Source: Nitrobacter sp. 62-23 (lineage in GTDB: Bacteria > Pseudomonadota > Alphaproteobacteria > Rhizobiales > Xanthobacteraceae). From it: a stretch of 60,855 bases of DNA. The DNA lies in NCBI RefSeq assembly GCF_001897285.1, contig NZ_MKSM01000112.1, forward strand, positions 1 to 60,855. The letters run 5' to 3'. Both the position numbers and the translations under genes were made by a program. The notes below the pieces were generated by a model. The model searched no databases and had not been told where the DNA came from. It saw only the letters and a program-made list of their open reading frames with translations. Each line of letters starts with the position of its first letter. Positions within the stretch are counted from its first letter, which is position 1. Positions 1-7,229 of the stretch are shown in pieces.

Positions 1-219
1 CCGTTTGATGAACCTACGTGAGAGATGATAAAGCCTTCTCGGCCTGGTGAAGCGGTCAGCGCGGCTACACCATAGGAGCCTGTGGCGTATGCAACAGGTT
101 CACCCGAACTAAAGGCCATAGGGCCGTCTCGTACGGTTTCGAACTCCCCGATCACCAAGAGTCAGCGAGGGTTCGTTTGCGGGGGCGCACCGCAGACACT
201 GCCCGCCGGGAGAGTTCGA
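1..219. other. Left edge, no gene assigned
   Basis: I find no convincing gene here. The first few codons could be the tail of a gene cut by the window edge: frame 2 runs seven codons to a TGA at about 26. A luxR/traR-type regulator would be expected beside traM and traI, but nothing in these bases proves it. The frame of the next gene stays open upstream to a GTG at 82, but the composition there does not look like protein. Confidence 0.3.
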
Positions 220-516
220 GTGGTTAGGGAGCGACCTGAAACCTCGCTCGAGTCGCGGGCGGTCGCGGCCCACCGCGCCTATGTTGAGGCGCTGGCGGCA
301 TTGGAACGCGCGGTTCACATCGCGAATTGCCCGACCTGTCAGCCCGACGGCACCACAGACCGCGAGCACGCTCTTCGCTGCGCCTCCGCGGAGGCCGAGA
401 AGGAGCGCCGGCGCGTTCTCTTTCGCGACCTGTGCGACAAGCTCGGCTACGTACCCGTCGGTCACGGGATCGCCCTGCCGTCCGCCCATTGCCCCTCGCG
501 ATCCCGCGCCGGCTAA
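220..516 (+). CDS. TraM-like quorum-sensing anti-activator (candidate)
   Basis: 98 aa from GTG 220, which has a GGGAG ribosome site 6-7 bases upstream; the same frame is also open to GTG 82. The predicted protein is mostly helical. A segment at about residues 12-30 (AVAAHRAYVEALAALERAV) is followed by a Cys-containing linker, and a helix runs into DKLGYVPV near the C-terminus. This layout, the near-100-aa length and the place directly before an AHL synthase resemble TraM of Agrobacterium, which binds TraR and blocks conjugation at low cell density. The similarity was judged by eye and is modest. If right, the protein keeps transfer off until enough autoinducer accumulates. Otherwise it is an unknown small helical protein. 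Confidence 0.5.
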   Translation: MVRERPETSLESRAVAAHRAYVEALAALERAVHIANCPTCQPDGTTDREHALRCASAEAEKERRRVLFRDLCDKLGYVPVGHGIALPSAHCPSRSRAG

Positions 517-738
517 CGTGACACCCGGGTCGCCAGCTTGCGGCATCATCTCCCTGTCGCCGCCTGCGGCTGCAAGGACAAACCTAAAGGCTGGCACTCC
601 GAGTCTTCTGCGCCGACACGAGCAACGCGCAACAGCAACTGACGTCGCAACTTCCGGCGGCAATGGTCTTTTCTGACCATACCGGCGCGCCGCCATACGT
701 GGCCAACTCGGCTCATTCAACAAGCCGAGGAGACGCCC

Positions 739-1362
739 ATGCTCATGGTCATTCCCGGCTCGGACATCAGCCGCCATGCCGCGCTGATGGATCGGGCCTT
801 CCGCTTCCGCCACGCCGTGTTCGTCGACGAGAAGGGCTGGGAGGACTTGCGCCAGCCCGACGGTCTTGAGCGCGATCGGTTCGACGACGTACATGCAACT
901 CACCATATCTGCCTGCGCGGCGACGAGATCGTAGGCTACCAGCGCCTGCTTCCGACGACGCGTCCGCACTTGCTCACCGATGTGCTGTCTGACCTGTGCC
1001 GTCAGCGCCCGCCGCGCGGACCGCGTGTATTCGAGTGGACACGCTTTTGCGTCGCGCACGGCCATCGCGAAATGCGTCCGCGCGGCGACAGCCCCTTTCT
1101 CGAGCTCGCGCAGGGCGTTGTCGAATGGGGCATGGCGAGCAAGGTCGACACCGTCACGGTCGCGATCGACTGGCGATTGATGGTAATCGCGATGCAGCTC
1201 CGTTTCTTTGTCCGTCCTCTCGGATTTCCGAAACGCATCGGCCGCGACGAGGTGGTCGCGCTTCGCATGTCTTTCAACCGCGAGACGCTCGCTGCGATCC
1301 GGCAGGCGCGCGGCTGCGAGGACCGCGTGCTTCCCGACGCCACGCTGCCTTCGGCTGCGTGA
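739..1362 (+). CDS. traI: Acyl-homoserine lactone synthase (LuxI/TraI family)
   Basis: 207 aa, the usual size for LuxI enzymes, which make N-acyl-homoserine lactones from S-adenosylmethionine and acyl-ACP in the cytoplasm. Family features are visible: an N-terminal FRFRHAVFVDEKGWE block (residues 20-36) with the conserved R, F and W; a DDVHATHHICL segment; GYQRLLPTTRPHLLTDV; and an E-x-TRFCV block around residue 98. ATG 739 has a GAGGAG ribosome site 8 bases upstream. The gene sits beside a VirB/VirD4 cluster, so it probably links mating-apparatus expression to cell density, as traI does on Ti plasmids. I saw no clear tra box upstream. Confidence 0.93.
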   Translation: MLMVIPGSDISRHAALMDRAFRFRHAVFVDEKGWEDLRQPDGLERDRFDDVHATHHICLRGDEIVGYQRLLPTTRPHLLTDVLSDLCRQRPPRGPRVFEWTRFCVAHGHREMRPRGDSPFLELAQGVVEWGMASKVDTVTVAIDWRLMVIAMQLRFFVRPLGFPKRIGRDEVVALRMSFNRETLAAIRQARGCEDRVLPDATLPSAA

Positions 1363-1393
1363 ACGAGACATCAACAAGAGAGGAGGTCGCCTG

Positions 1394-1639
1394 GTGATCC
1401 GCACTGCAGACACGAAGATCGTCGCCCAGGAACTTCACATGCGCTACGACCACGTCCGCGCTGTAACCATCATTGGCCGCACGCTGCAGAAGGCGCTCTT
1501 CGCCGGGCGTTCCGACGAAGTCGTCTTCTGGGCCCTAGTGCACGCGCACTATCGCGGCGGCGATTTATGTTCCGTCGCCGAGGAGCAGTTGCACGCCTTC
1601 GCCGACTTCATCATCCGGGATCCGTCAGAGGTGAACTGA
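1394..1639 (+). CDS. Small conserved-looking protein downstream of traI
   Basis: 81 aa from GTG 1394, with AGGAGG ending 8 bases upstream; it starts 31 bases after the traI stop and is probably co-transcribed. No signal peptide or membrane segment is visible. The protein is mostly helical with an aromatic segment (VVFWALVHAHY) and an acidic C-terminus. I do not recognise the family. The strong ribosome site and its place in the traI transcription unit support it as a real gene, perhaps a regulator or accessory of the AHL system; that role is inference only. It converges on the leftward operon, whose last stop is only 12 bases away. Confidence 0.6.
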   Translation: MIRTADTKIVAQELHMRYDHVRAVTIIGRTLQKALFAGRSDEVVFWALVHAHYRGGDLCSVAEEQLHAFADFIIRDPSEVN

Positions 1640-1650
1640 GGCAGTGATCG

Positions 1651-2355
1651 CTAGACGTCGGTCGGCGCCACGATAATCGAAGCACTCCCGGCGGTCGGCG
1701 GGTTTGCAGCGATGCCGGTCGAGGTCGGGAAGTCGCCTGGCCCTGACGGCCCGCACACGGCTTGGCCGTCTTTGCAGTTCGGGTCCGCGAGGGCGCCCGC
1801 ATTGTTGGCCATCTTGCAGATGGTCGTCCCGTTGATGTCGGCGAAACCGGAGCATGTGCCTGAATTGAGCATCTTCTGGCAGTTGCCGGTGCCGAGCTGG
1901 ATGCAGGCCGCGATAAGGCTGGCATCGACCTTCTGACCGTCGAACGTCGACATCGAGGCCAGTTGCCTGACTGCGGATGAATTATAGCCGTCGTTGGTCA
2001 GCTTGGCCCATGCGTCGACTTGGTCCTGCAGCGACATGCAGCCGTAGACCGAGCGGTCGGTCCCCGCGTATTTCTGGACGTTGGCGTTGTTGAGCTGGAA
2101 AATGCCGGTGCAGCAGCTGCCATTATAGTTGCCTTTGTTGCCGCCCGACTCGAAGCGTCCCAGGCCGCCGAGTGAGCAGGACGTTCCCTTGAGATCATCC
2201 CGCAGCGGAGAATTCCTCACCGCATCCGTTATCTGCTGAGCGGAGTAATTGGTGCGTTCGCAATATTGTCCCGCAACTGCCCGCCCGGCGCCGAACCACG
2301 AAATGCTCGCGCAAAGAACAACGACGAACATTAGACCGCTAAGTCGCGTGCACAT
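1651..2355 (-). CDS. Exported lysozyme-fold protein of the transfer cluster
   Basis: 234 aa from ATG 2355 with GGAGGGAAC just upstream; the frame is open further up, but this start gives a clean signal peptide (hydrophobic FVVVLCASISWFGAG, cleavage near AVA-GQ). The mature part is Cys-rich and carries GRFESGGNKGNYNG followed by CCTGIFQLN, which recalls the catalytic Glu and GxxQ regions of lysozyme/SLT-type transglycosylases. This suggests a second peptidoglycan-cutting enzyme besides the virB1 product. It is the last gene of the leftward operon. The many Cys residues imply periplasmic disulfides. The fold assignment is by motif only. Confidence 0.6.
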   Translation of the reverse strand: MCTRLSGLMFVVVLCASISWFGAGRAVAGQYCERTNYSAQQITDAVRNSPLRDDLKGTSCSLGGLGRFESGGNKGNYNGSCCTGIFQLNNANVQKYAGTDRSVYGCMSLQDQVDAWAKLTNDGYNSSAVRQLASMSTFDGQKVDASLIAACIQLGTGNCQKMLNSGTCSGFADINGTTICKMANNAGALADPNCKDGQAVCGPSGPGDFPTSTGIAANPPTAGSASIIVAPTDV

Positions 2356-2380
2356 GAAGTTCCCTCCGCATCCTAGAACG

Positions 2381-2947
2381 TCATTTGAGCGAATAGACAC
2401 GTGCGCAGCTCGGCACGTCATGGCCACCGATCGTGGTGCGGAAGCTGATCGTGCCGGCGGCCGGATCGTAGCGCGTGTAGGAATTATCGTTGCGGTTCTT
2501 CGCCGGCAGGTCGGGATCGGCGTGATCCGTGTAGCAGCCGGTATCTGACTTGATGGATATCACTTTGCCGTTCTCGATCGTGACGATGCGCAGAGGGCAG
2601 ACAGACGGCTCGATCTCGGCCCCTTTGTCGTTCGCCCCGCTATCACATGCGCGCGACAGCGCCGTGCTCACGATGATGGTGCGGCTGCCGTCGCGATAGG
2701 TCGAGGCGAGCGCGGTCACCAGCGCGTTTTTACCGCCGAGGCTCCGCTTGAGCTCGGTGGTCACGTAGGCATTGGCCTCCCGGATGACGTCGGGCCAAAT
2801 CAGCGTCTGTAGCGGGTCGGTGGTCGACGGGATCTGGAAACTGTAATAGCTCATCGCCTGCCAGCGGCTGGCAGCTTGATCCTGCGCGGCTGCGAGGCAA
2901 GGAGTCGCGAGTAGCGCGACGATCGGAAGGATGAACCTAAATCGCAT
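2381..2947 (-). CDS. Secreted protein, paralogue of the next upstream gene
   Basis: 188 aa from ATG 2947, preceded by AGGAGGCTTCG. The signal peptide is clear (RFRFILPIVALLATPCLAAAQ). The open frame extends to an ATG at 3094 overlapping the previous stop, but that extension is Arg/Pro/Gly-rich and has no signal sequence, so I reject it. The mature protein starts with WQAMSYYSFQ, has a central CPLRIVTIENG and pairs of Cys residues, and ends with an SCARVYSL stretch. The same W-x-AMSY, CPLRI and late Cys pattern occurs in the gene at 3091-3702, so the two are duplicates. No function recognised; probably a periplasmic factor of conjugation or entry control. Confidence 0.7.
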   Translation of the reverse strand: MRFRFILPIVALLATPCLAAAQDQAASRWQAMSYYSFQIPSTTDPLQTLIWPDVIREANAYVTTELKRSLGGKNALVTALASTYRDGSRTIIVSTALSRACDSGANDKGAEIEPSVCPLRIVTIENGKVISIKSDTGCYTDHADPDLPAKNRNDNSYTRYDPAAGTISFRTTIGGHDVPSCARVYSLK

Positions 2948-3090
2948 CGAAGCCTCCTGATGCTGAGATTGCCGACCAGCATGGCACGGCCGCGAGCGCG
3001 GTCCAGGCCGCGCGCCAGCGCGCCCCGCTGGGGTCGCCTTGACGGCGCCGTCAGCGGGCGTGGCACCATGATGGACCGGCGGGCGGCGTT

Positions 3091-3702
3091 TCATTGGGGG
3101 TGCAGCGCGATGTTTTGAGAGCAGCCATCCACGGCCTGGTGATCGATGATGACACCGGTCTTCACGGTCTTGGTGGCGACATCGTAGGAAGCGTAAGAAG
3201 CAGTCTGCGGGTCACCGCTGGTGCCGACGGCGGGCGAAGCGAGTTCGAGAAAGCAGGCGCGGCCGCCGTCGAGGGTCCGCACCTGAATCCCTTCGTAGAT
3301 GGCTATCCGCAGCGGGCAGAGTTTTACCGTCGCGCCGGCGACCGCCCGCAGCTCCTTGAGCGTGCAGCCGGTGACCGTGTTGAGGATTGAGAGGACGACG
3401 GACTTCGTGGGACTCCAGATCACGAAATGCGCTTCCGTGGCGGGCGCGTTACCATCGGCAAATCTCTGGTCGCCACGCGCTTTGTAGGCGCGATTGTTGG
3501 CGTCGATGGCGTCCTTCCAGATATCGGCATAGGTCGCCGTTTCCGCCGAGCGCTGTTGCAGATTGGCATAGCTCATCGCACGCCATGCACCGGGGTCGGG
3601 TGTCAGCGGCCGCGCCGTGACGGCACTGGTGATTTCGGTCATCGCAATCAAGCTCGCGGCCAGGATGCGCGCCGAACGTCTGGCAATGCGTGCGGCCGGC
3701 AC
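3091..3702 (-). CDS. Secreted protein, paralogue of 2381-2947
   Basis: 203 aa if started at GTG 3702, which gives a signal-like N-terminus (two Arg-rich turns, then ILAASLIAM, cleavage near VTA-RP). A GTG at 3762 has a stronger ribosome site (AGGAGAG) but would add about 20 residues across an AT-rich promoter-like stretch, so I favour the shorter form with reservation. Motifs shared with its neighbour are WRAMSYANLQ, CPLRIAIYEG and a late Cys after an Asp (VDGCSQNI). Function unknown. It lies in the middle of the leftward exported-protein operon and may begin a second transcript from the element at 3716-3728. Confidence 0.65.
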   Translation of the reverse strand: MPAARIARRSARILAASLIAMTEITSAVTARPLTPDPGAWRAMSYANLQQRSAETATYADIWKDAIDANNRAYKARGDQRFADGNAPATEAHFVIWSPTKSVVLSILNTVTGCTLKELRAVAGATVKLCPLRIAIYEGIQVRTLDGGRACFLELASPAVGTSGDPQTASYASYDVATKTVKTGVIIDHQAVDGCSQNIALHPQ

Positions 3703-3715
3703 CGTCTCGGTATGA

Positions 3716-3728
3716 CAATATCTAATAT
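3716..3728 (-). promoter_or_regulatory. AT-rich element shared with the divergent T4SS promoter
   Basis: On the minus strand this reads ATATTAGATATTG. A near copy (ATATTAGATGTTG) lies at 6432-6444, also on the minus strand and also ahead of leftward genes. Both islands are strongly AT-rich in otherwise GC-rich DNA, and TATATT could serve as a -10 box. Probably a promoter or a common regulator site for the two leftward transcripts. Inferred from sequence only. Confidence 0.4.
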
Positions 3729-3773
3729 AATATCTTTGTGTTGTCGATGCTAGCACGCCCACGACCGGCTCTC

Positions 3774-4322
3774 CTATTCATAACGGGATCGGCCTGGCAC
3801 CCACCACCAGAAATCCTTGGGCGAGTGCTCGCGATTGCGCCACGGGGCGGCCGTCACAGGCGGATGGATAGACTGCATATTCCAGACGGCGCCGTAGTAG
3901 TAGAAGTTCGCGGTCTCGCGCCGCAACCGCCTTCCGGAAGCATCAAGGAAATCCGTGGCGCAATGCACGACCGGACCGCGGTAACGGGTCACGCGCGCGG
4001 TCTGCTCATCAAGAGCACCGGGCTTGCATCCGAACAGCCAGATCGACGATGGGTAGAGGCGGTCCGCCGGCGCGGCCGCGATCAGGCGAAGATAGGCGGC
4101 GTTTGCCTCCGGCTGCGTGGGATAGGGGAAGCGCTCGGTGAGCAGCGGCGCGAAGGTCGAGCGATCCGGCGCGTATTCGAGTCGGCCCGGCCTGACCTGA
4201 GCAGGGCTGTAAAGCGGCTCCGGCGCAAACGGTCCGAGGTCGACCACCGGCGCGGCCGGTGTGGCGCAGCCGGCCAGGGTAATCAGCAGCGGCACCATCA
4301 GACCATGGGTTCGGTGGATCAT
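3774..4322 (-). CDS. Lipoprotein of the transfer cluster
   Basis: 182 aa from ATG 4322, which overlaps the upstream stop as ATGA and so implies translational coupling with the nuclease-fold gene. The lipobox is LLITLAGC (Cys about residue 18), so the protein should be lipidated. The mature part is Pro- and aromatic-rich (FAPEPLYSP, NFYYYGAVWNM, PKDFWWWVPG) with two Cys residues that may pair. I do not recognise the family. Its place among exported conjugation proteins suggests an envelope role, such as outer-membrane anchoring or entry exclusion; that is inference. Confidence 0.72.
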   Translation of the reverse strand: MIHRTHGLMVPLLITLAGCATPAAPVVDLGPFAPEPLYSPAQVRPGRLEYAPDRSTFAPLLTERFPYPTQPEANAAYLRLIAAAPADRLYPSSIWLFGCKPGALDEQTARVTRYRGPVVHCATDFLDASGRRLRRETANFYYYGAVWNMQSIHPPVTAAPWRNREHSPKDFWWWVPGRSRYE

Positions 4323-4912
4323 GGTGTTGCCTCGCCGCTCGCCGTCGCCCGGCGTTTGCCGTCGGAACCAGCCCGCCAATCCCACGGCATCTGAAAGGTG
4401 CTGGACCATAGACCGCGGTAGGCCTTGCGGGCGTCCTGTTCAGCGAGCGCGTAGACGCGGATGCCGGGATCGTCCGGGGAGGGCGGCCGCGCGACAGCGA
4501 TGCCCTCGCGCACCATGTCCGCGGCGATATCCGGATGACCCGCCGAAGCGCAACGCACGAGACGTTCACCGTCGTCATCGCGCAGCGTCCTGCAAGCGAG
4601 CCAGACGTTAAGCGTCGCAGTCACGAGCCAGGCGGTCGCCATTGTACCGCAAGGCCAAGGCTGGCGGCCGAGGTGCGCGGTTTGATCGGGCGCGCAGGTG
4701 TCGATTCCGTACAGCCGATAGACCGCGTGAGTCTCGATGTCGCGGAAGCGCGTGCCGTCAATCACCTCAACGCGCAATGGTGGCGACTGTACCGCGGCCT
4801 TCGGCGAATAGATTCCGGAAGCCGCATTAGGCGTCTGAGCAAAGCTCGCTCGACCGCTGAGAACAGCCAGCCCCGTCAGCGCGGCAACAACGAGTTTAGG
4901 CGGCGACATCAT
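4319..4912 (-). CDS. Secreted SNase-fold (thermonuclease-like) protein
   Basis: 197 aa from ATG 4912 (the next codon, 4909, is also ATG), followed by a signal peptide (KLVVAALTGLAVLSGRASFAQ). The body follows the staphylococcal nuclease pattern: VEVIDGTRFRDIETHAVYRLYGID, then a DDGERLVRC strand and a helix MVREGIAVA, ending in an AYRGLWSSTFQMPWDWR tail common in secreted SNase proteins. Arg residues equivalent to two catalytic Arg are present, but the catalytic Glu after GID is not obvious, so activity is uncertain. The start overlaps the ssb end by 17 bases. It may process DNA in the periplasm during mating. Confidence 0.8.
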   Translation of the reverse strand: MMSPPKLVVAALTGLAVLSGRASFAQTPNAASGIYSPKAAVQSPPLRVEVIDGTRFRDIETHAVYRLYGIDTCAPDQTAHLGRQPWPCGTMATAWLVTATLNVWLACRTLRDDDGERLVRCASAGHPDIAADMVREGIAVARPPSPDDPGIRVYALAEQDARKAYRGLWSSTFQMPWDWRAGSDGKRRATASGEATP

Positions 4913-5234
4913 CGCGCGATCCGAGATCGAGCTTGTGAAAGACGTTGGCGATAATGTCGGTCGTGTAGACCGTCTCGCCATCTTTCTTGTAGGAGCCGTC
5001 CGCGATGCGACATTCGGCATAGACCGCATCGCCCTTCGCGATATTTGCGATCGCCCATTCGGCGGCCTTTTCATTGAGGATCGTGACCGTCACCCAATCG
5101 GTCTCTTCCCGGCGCTCGCCCTTGGCGTCGGTCCAGGCGCGATCAGTCGCCACGTTGATCTTGGCAGCCTTGTTGAAAGCCTTCGGCGTTTGGCCGACGC
5201 GTCCGCGCAAGATGAACAGATTTGTCGTTCTCAT
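4896..5234 (-). CDS. ssb: Single-stranded DNA-binding protein (OB fold)
   Basis: 112 aa from ATG 5234, preceded by AAGGAGGAAGATCC. The sequence shows the SSB OB-fold: NLFILRGRVGQTPKAF, then KINVATDRAWTD with an acidic/basic linker, TDWVTVTILNEKAAEWA, and GDAVYAECRIADGSYKKDGE. Chromosomal SSBs end in an acidic DDDIPF-type tip that recruits repair proteins; this one ends HKLDLGSRDDVAA, so that tip is missing and the C-terminal tail is short. Element-borne SSBs often protect transferred single strands in the recipient. It is the third gene of the leftward operon, between the two nuclease-fold genes. Confidence 0.85.
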   Translation of the reverse strand: MRTTNLFILRGRVGQTPKAFNKAAKINVATDRAWTDAKGERREETDWVTVTILNEKAAEWAIANIAKGDAVYAECRIADGSYKKDGETVYTTDIIANVFHKLDLGSRDDVAA

Positions 5235-5265
5235 GGATCTTCCTCCTTGGGTTGCTGGATGGTTA

Positions 5266-5877
5266 TCAGGGCGTTGGCGCCTGCGAGCGCAACGTTGCAG
5301 GCGCAGGCGAAGTGGCAGGCACACTCCGATGCAGCGCGCGCAGGATGATGGCGTTTGGATCGGGCAGGTCGGCAAAATCCCAAAGCCCCGCTTTAGCGCG
5401 CTGCGCCACGAGCTCCGCGATGAAATAAGGTGGATGTACCGGCTGGCCGTCAGGCTTCAGGGCCGCGAAGGCAAAGCCCGTCGCGATCAAAGCGGTGCCG
5501 AGGTCGATTCGCGACCCGGCGCCGGCACCACTGATGCGCGTTGCCACGCAGAACACGAAGACGGTGCGCGTCTCAGGTTGCTCGGCCGCATCATAGCATA
5601 CAGGACGCAGATCGCGCGTCAGCGCCACCAGCATCGTGAGCGACGCCTCACCGCAGTCGCGCTTGAGACCATGGCCATTGGTGAAGCTCGTTCCGCGAAG
5701 GCAGGCCTGCACACCGTAAAGCCGGTAGGTGACGCCGGCGTCGGACCAACTGTCTCCGGTGAGGTAAAGGGCCGTGGTGGGAACTGCAAACCAGTGGGAC
5801 TCAGCGGTCCACGTCGGTGCGGCGCCGAAGCCGATGAGCAGCGCAAAGAAGGCGACGACGGCGCGCGTACACCGCAT
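5266..5877 (-). CDS. Secreted SNase-like protein, divergent
   Basis: 203 aa from ATG 5877, one base after the upstream stop. The signal peptide is visible (RAVVAFFALLIGFGAAPTWTAE). The body keeps the SNase outline: VTYRLYGVQACLRG, a CGEAS helix start, a PVCYD strand, and a LIATGFAFAA helix with a KAGLWDFADLP tail. Active-site positions are only partly conserved and four Cys residues are present, so it may be a structural relative rather than an active nuclease. It is the second SNase-fold member of the same operon, separated from the other by ssb. Role unknown; probably periplasmic DNA handling. Confidence 0.65.
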   Translation of the reverse strand: MRCTRAVVAFFALLIGFGAAPTWTAESHWFAVPTTALYLTGDSWSDAGVTYRLYGVQACLRGTSFTNGHGLKRDCGEASLTMLVALTRDLRPVCYDAAEQPETRTVFVFCVATRISGAGAGSRIDLGTALIATGFAFAALKPDGQPVHPPYFIAELVAQRAKAGLWDFADLPDPNAIILRALHRSVPATSPAPATLRSQAPTP

Positions 5878-5878
5878 G

Positions 5879-6376
5879 CTAGTAGCCCCGTAAAGAGAAG
5901 TAGAAGCGTTGGCTGCCGTTCGCCGTGCTGATATCAACGTAGTAGGGCTCGCTGCGTGGATCGCGCGGTGTCGTTGGATAACTCGTGGTACAGCCACCAT
6001 CCCCGCCCGAGCAGATCTGCTGTGGCTTGGAGAGATCGGCGCAGAGACTGCCGTTCGGCGCAGGCATGAAGTCGGCCCCACCATCCGTCGGTGACTGCAC
6101 TGACGTCAGGCCGGCAGGACAGGCCTGATAAGGCTCATAGCCGAGACCGCTGGCGTTGCCCTCCGGGCAGGATGGCCAGCCGCCGCCTTTCGCCAGGTGC
6201 CGAAACAGCGCCTGCATAACCGGTACGCAGTAAGGGATGCCCTGCCAGCTCGGGGCAGCCGCTGCGCATAACAGCACCTTGCACCCAAACGACGCGTCTT
6301 GGGCGCGGGCTCCGATCCCGACGCCGGGCGCGAATCCAAGTCCGAAAGCCACGAGCAAAGCTGCACTGCGCTTCAT
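5879..6376 (-). CDS. TrbM/KikA-like conjugal transfer protein
   Basis: 165 aa from ATG 6376, with a signal peptide (RSAALLVAFGLGFAPGVG, cleavage near ARA-QD). The mature start FGCKVLLCAAAAPSWQ, then PYCVPVMQALFRHLAKGG and SCPEG, gives the Cys spacing of TrbM-family proteins, which are small periplasmic proteins required for, or accessory to, mating. A Gly/Pro-rich tail follows. It is the first gene of the leftward operon and faces virB1 across a 98-bp promoter region. The family call rests on the Cys pattern and context; the C-terminal half is not recognised. Confidence 0.6.
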   Translation of the reverse strand: MKRSAALLVAFGLGFAPGVGIGARAQDASFGCKVLLCAAAAPSWQGIPYCVPVMQALFRHLAKGGGWPSCPEGNASGLGYEPYQACPAGLTSVQSPTDGGADFMPAPNGSLCADLSKPQQICSGGDGGCTTSYPTTPRDPRSEPYYVDISTANGSQRFYFSLRGY

Positions 6377-6474
6377 CTGGTACCCGGGGTTAGAGTTGCA
6401 GCAGGCGTGCTGCACGCTATTGCCAAGGTACCAACATCTAATATATTGTCTATCAGATAATGGGGTTGGGTGGT
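6377..6474. promoter_or_regulatory. Divergent promoter region between the two transfer operons
   Basis: This 98-bp gap separates the leftward trbM-like gene and rightward virB1. It contains an AT-rich core at 6432-6460 with the minus-strand element ATATTAGATGTTG (6432-6444), a near copy of one at 3716-3728, and loose inverted repeats (CCAAC at 6431-6435 with GTTGG at 6465-6469; ATCT with AGAT). Probably the main switch for both operons. No clear 18-bp tra box was found. Confidence 0.5.
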
Positions 6475-7215
6475 ATGTCAGTCCGCTTCGCGGCAATCGG
6501 GTTTAGCGTCCTGGCGGGTATGGCAATGGCCAACGCGCAGGACACCAAGCCAGCGCGCGTGGCCGCCGTGGACGCTGACGGCCGTATCCTGCCGCTCGCG
6601 GACGCGCCAGTCGCGATTGAACGGATCGACGGCACATCGGTTGGCACATCGCCCTGCCCGAACGCCAGAGCGATGGCGGCGGATGAAGCCCGCGCGCTGG
6701 TCGTTCGCATCGCTACGGCGGAGAACTTCTATCCTGACTTCGTCCAATCGGTCGCCAAGATCGAAAGCCATTTCAATTCTACCGCACTGTCGGACAAGGG
6801 TGCGGTCGGCTTGATGCAGTTGGAGCCGGAAACGGCGCAACGCTTCAAGGTCGATCGATGCGATCCCGCCGACAATGTCCGTGGCGGCGTGCGCTTTCTC
6901 CGCGCCCTCCAAAACAAGTACCGGAATCCGCTTTTTATCCTCGCGGCCTACAACGCCGGCGAGGGCGCCGTGGACAGCAATCGCGGCGTGCCCCCGTTTC
7001 CCGAAACCGTCCGTTTCGTCGCGCGGGTGATCAACGACTTCTACACCTGGCCGGCGCCGGGCCACGCGGATTCCCGGCGCGCACTCCACCGCAAAGTCGC
7101 CGATCGGCCTGACCTGATCGAACCGGGGTCAACGCGCGCTCCGCCGCAGACCTCCGCGCCGACGCCGCCGGGCCAGGCACGCTGGGATGACGGCTTTGTC
7201 ATGCATGTCGATTGA
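6475..7215 (+). CDS. virB1: VirB1-type lytic transglycosylase
   Basis: 246 aa from ATG 6475; an in-frame ATG at 6460 is possible, but 6475 gives a standard signal peptide (RFAAIGFSVLAGMAMANA). The SLT domain lies at about residues 75-190: catalytic Glu in KIESHFN (about residue 97), GAVGLMQLEPETA, the NVRGGVRFLRAL helix and FILAAYNAGEGAVD. The protein cuts peptidoglycan so the secretion channel can cross the wall. A Pro-rich tail ends the protein. It opens the virB operon and is followed after 14 bases by the pilin gene. Confidence 0.92.
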   Translation: MSVRFAAIGFSVLAGMAMANAQDTKPARVAAVDADGRILPLADAPVAIERIDGTSVGTSPCPNARAMAADEARALVVRIATAENFYPDFVQSVAKIESHFNSTALSDKGAVGLMQLEPETAQRFKVDRCDPADNVRGGVRFLRALQNKYRNPLFILAAYNAGEGAVDSNRGVPPFPETVRFVARVINDFYTWPAPGHADSRRALHRKVADRPDLIEPGSTRAPPQTSAPTPPGQARWDDGFVMHVD

Positions 7216-7229
7216 AAAGAGAGGACTGG

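Noticed and set aside
109-1413. Long open frame on the minus strand across the traM/traI region
   Set aside because: It is antisense to a clear LuxI gene, is Arg-rich, has no family pattern and no ribosome site. It is a by-product of GC-rich codon use.
2948-3094. N-terminal extension of the 2381-2947 gene to ATG 3094
   Set aside because: It overlaps the previous stop as ATGA, but the added residues are Pro/Arg/Gly-rich, and the internal ATG has AGGAGG and a proper signal peptide.
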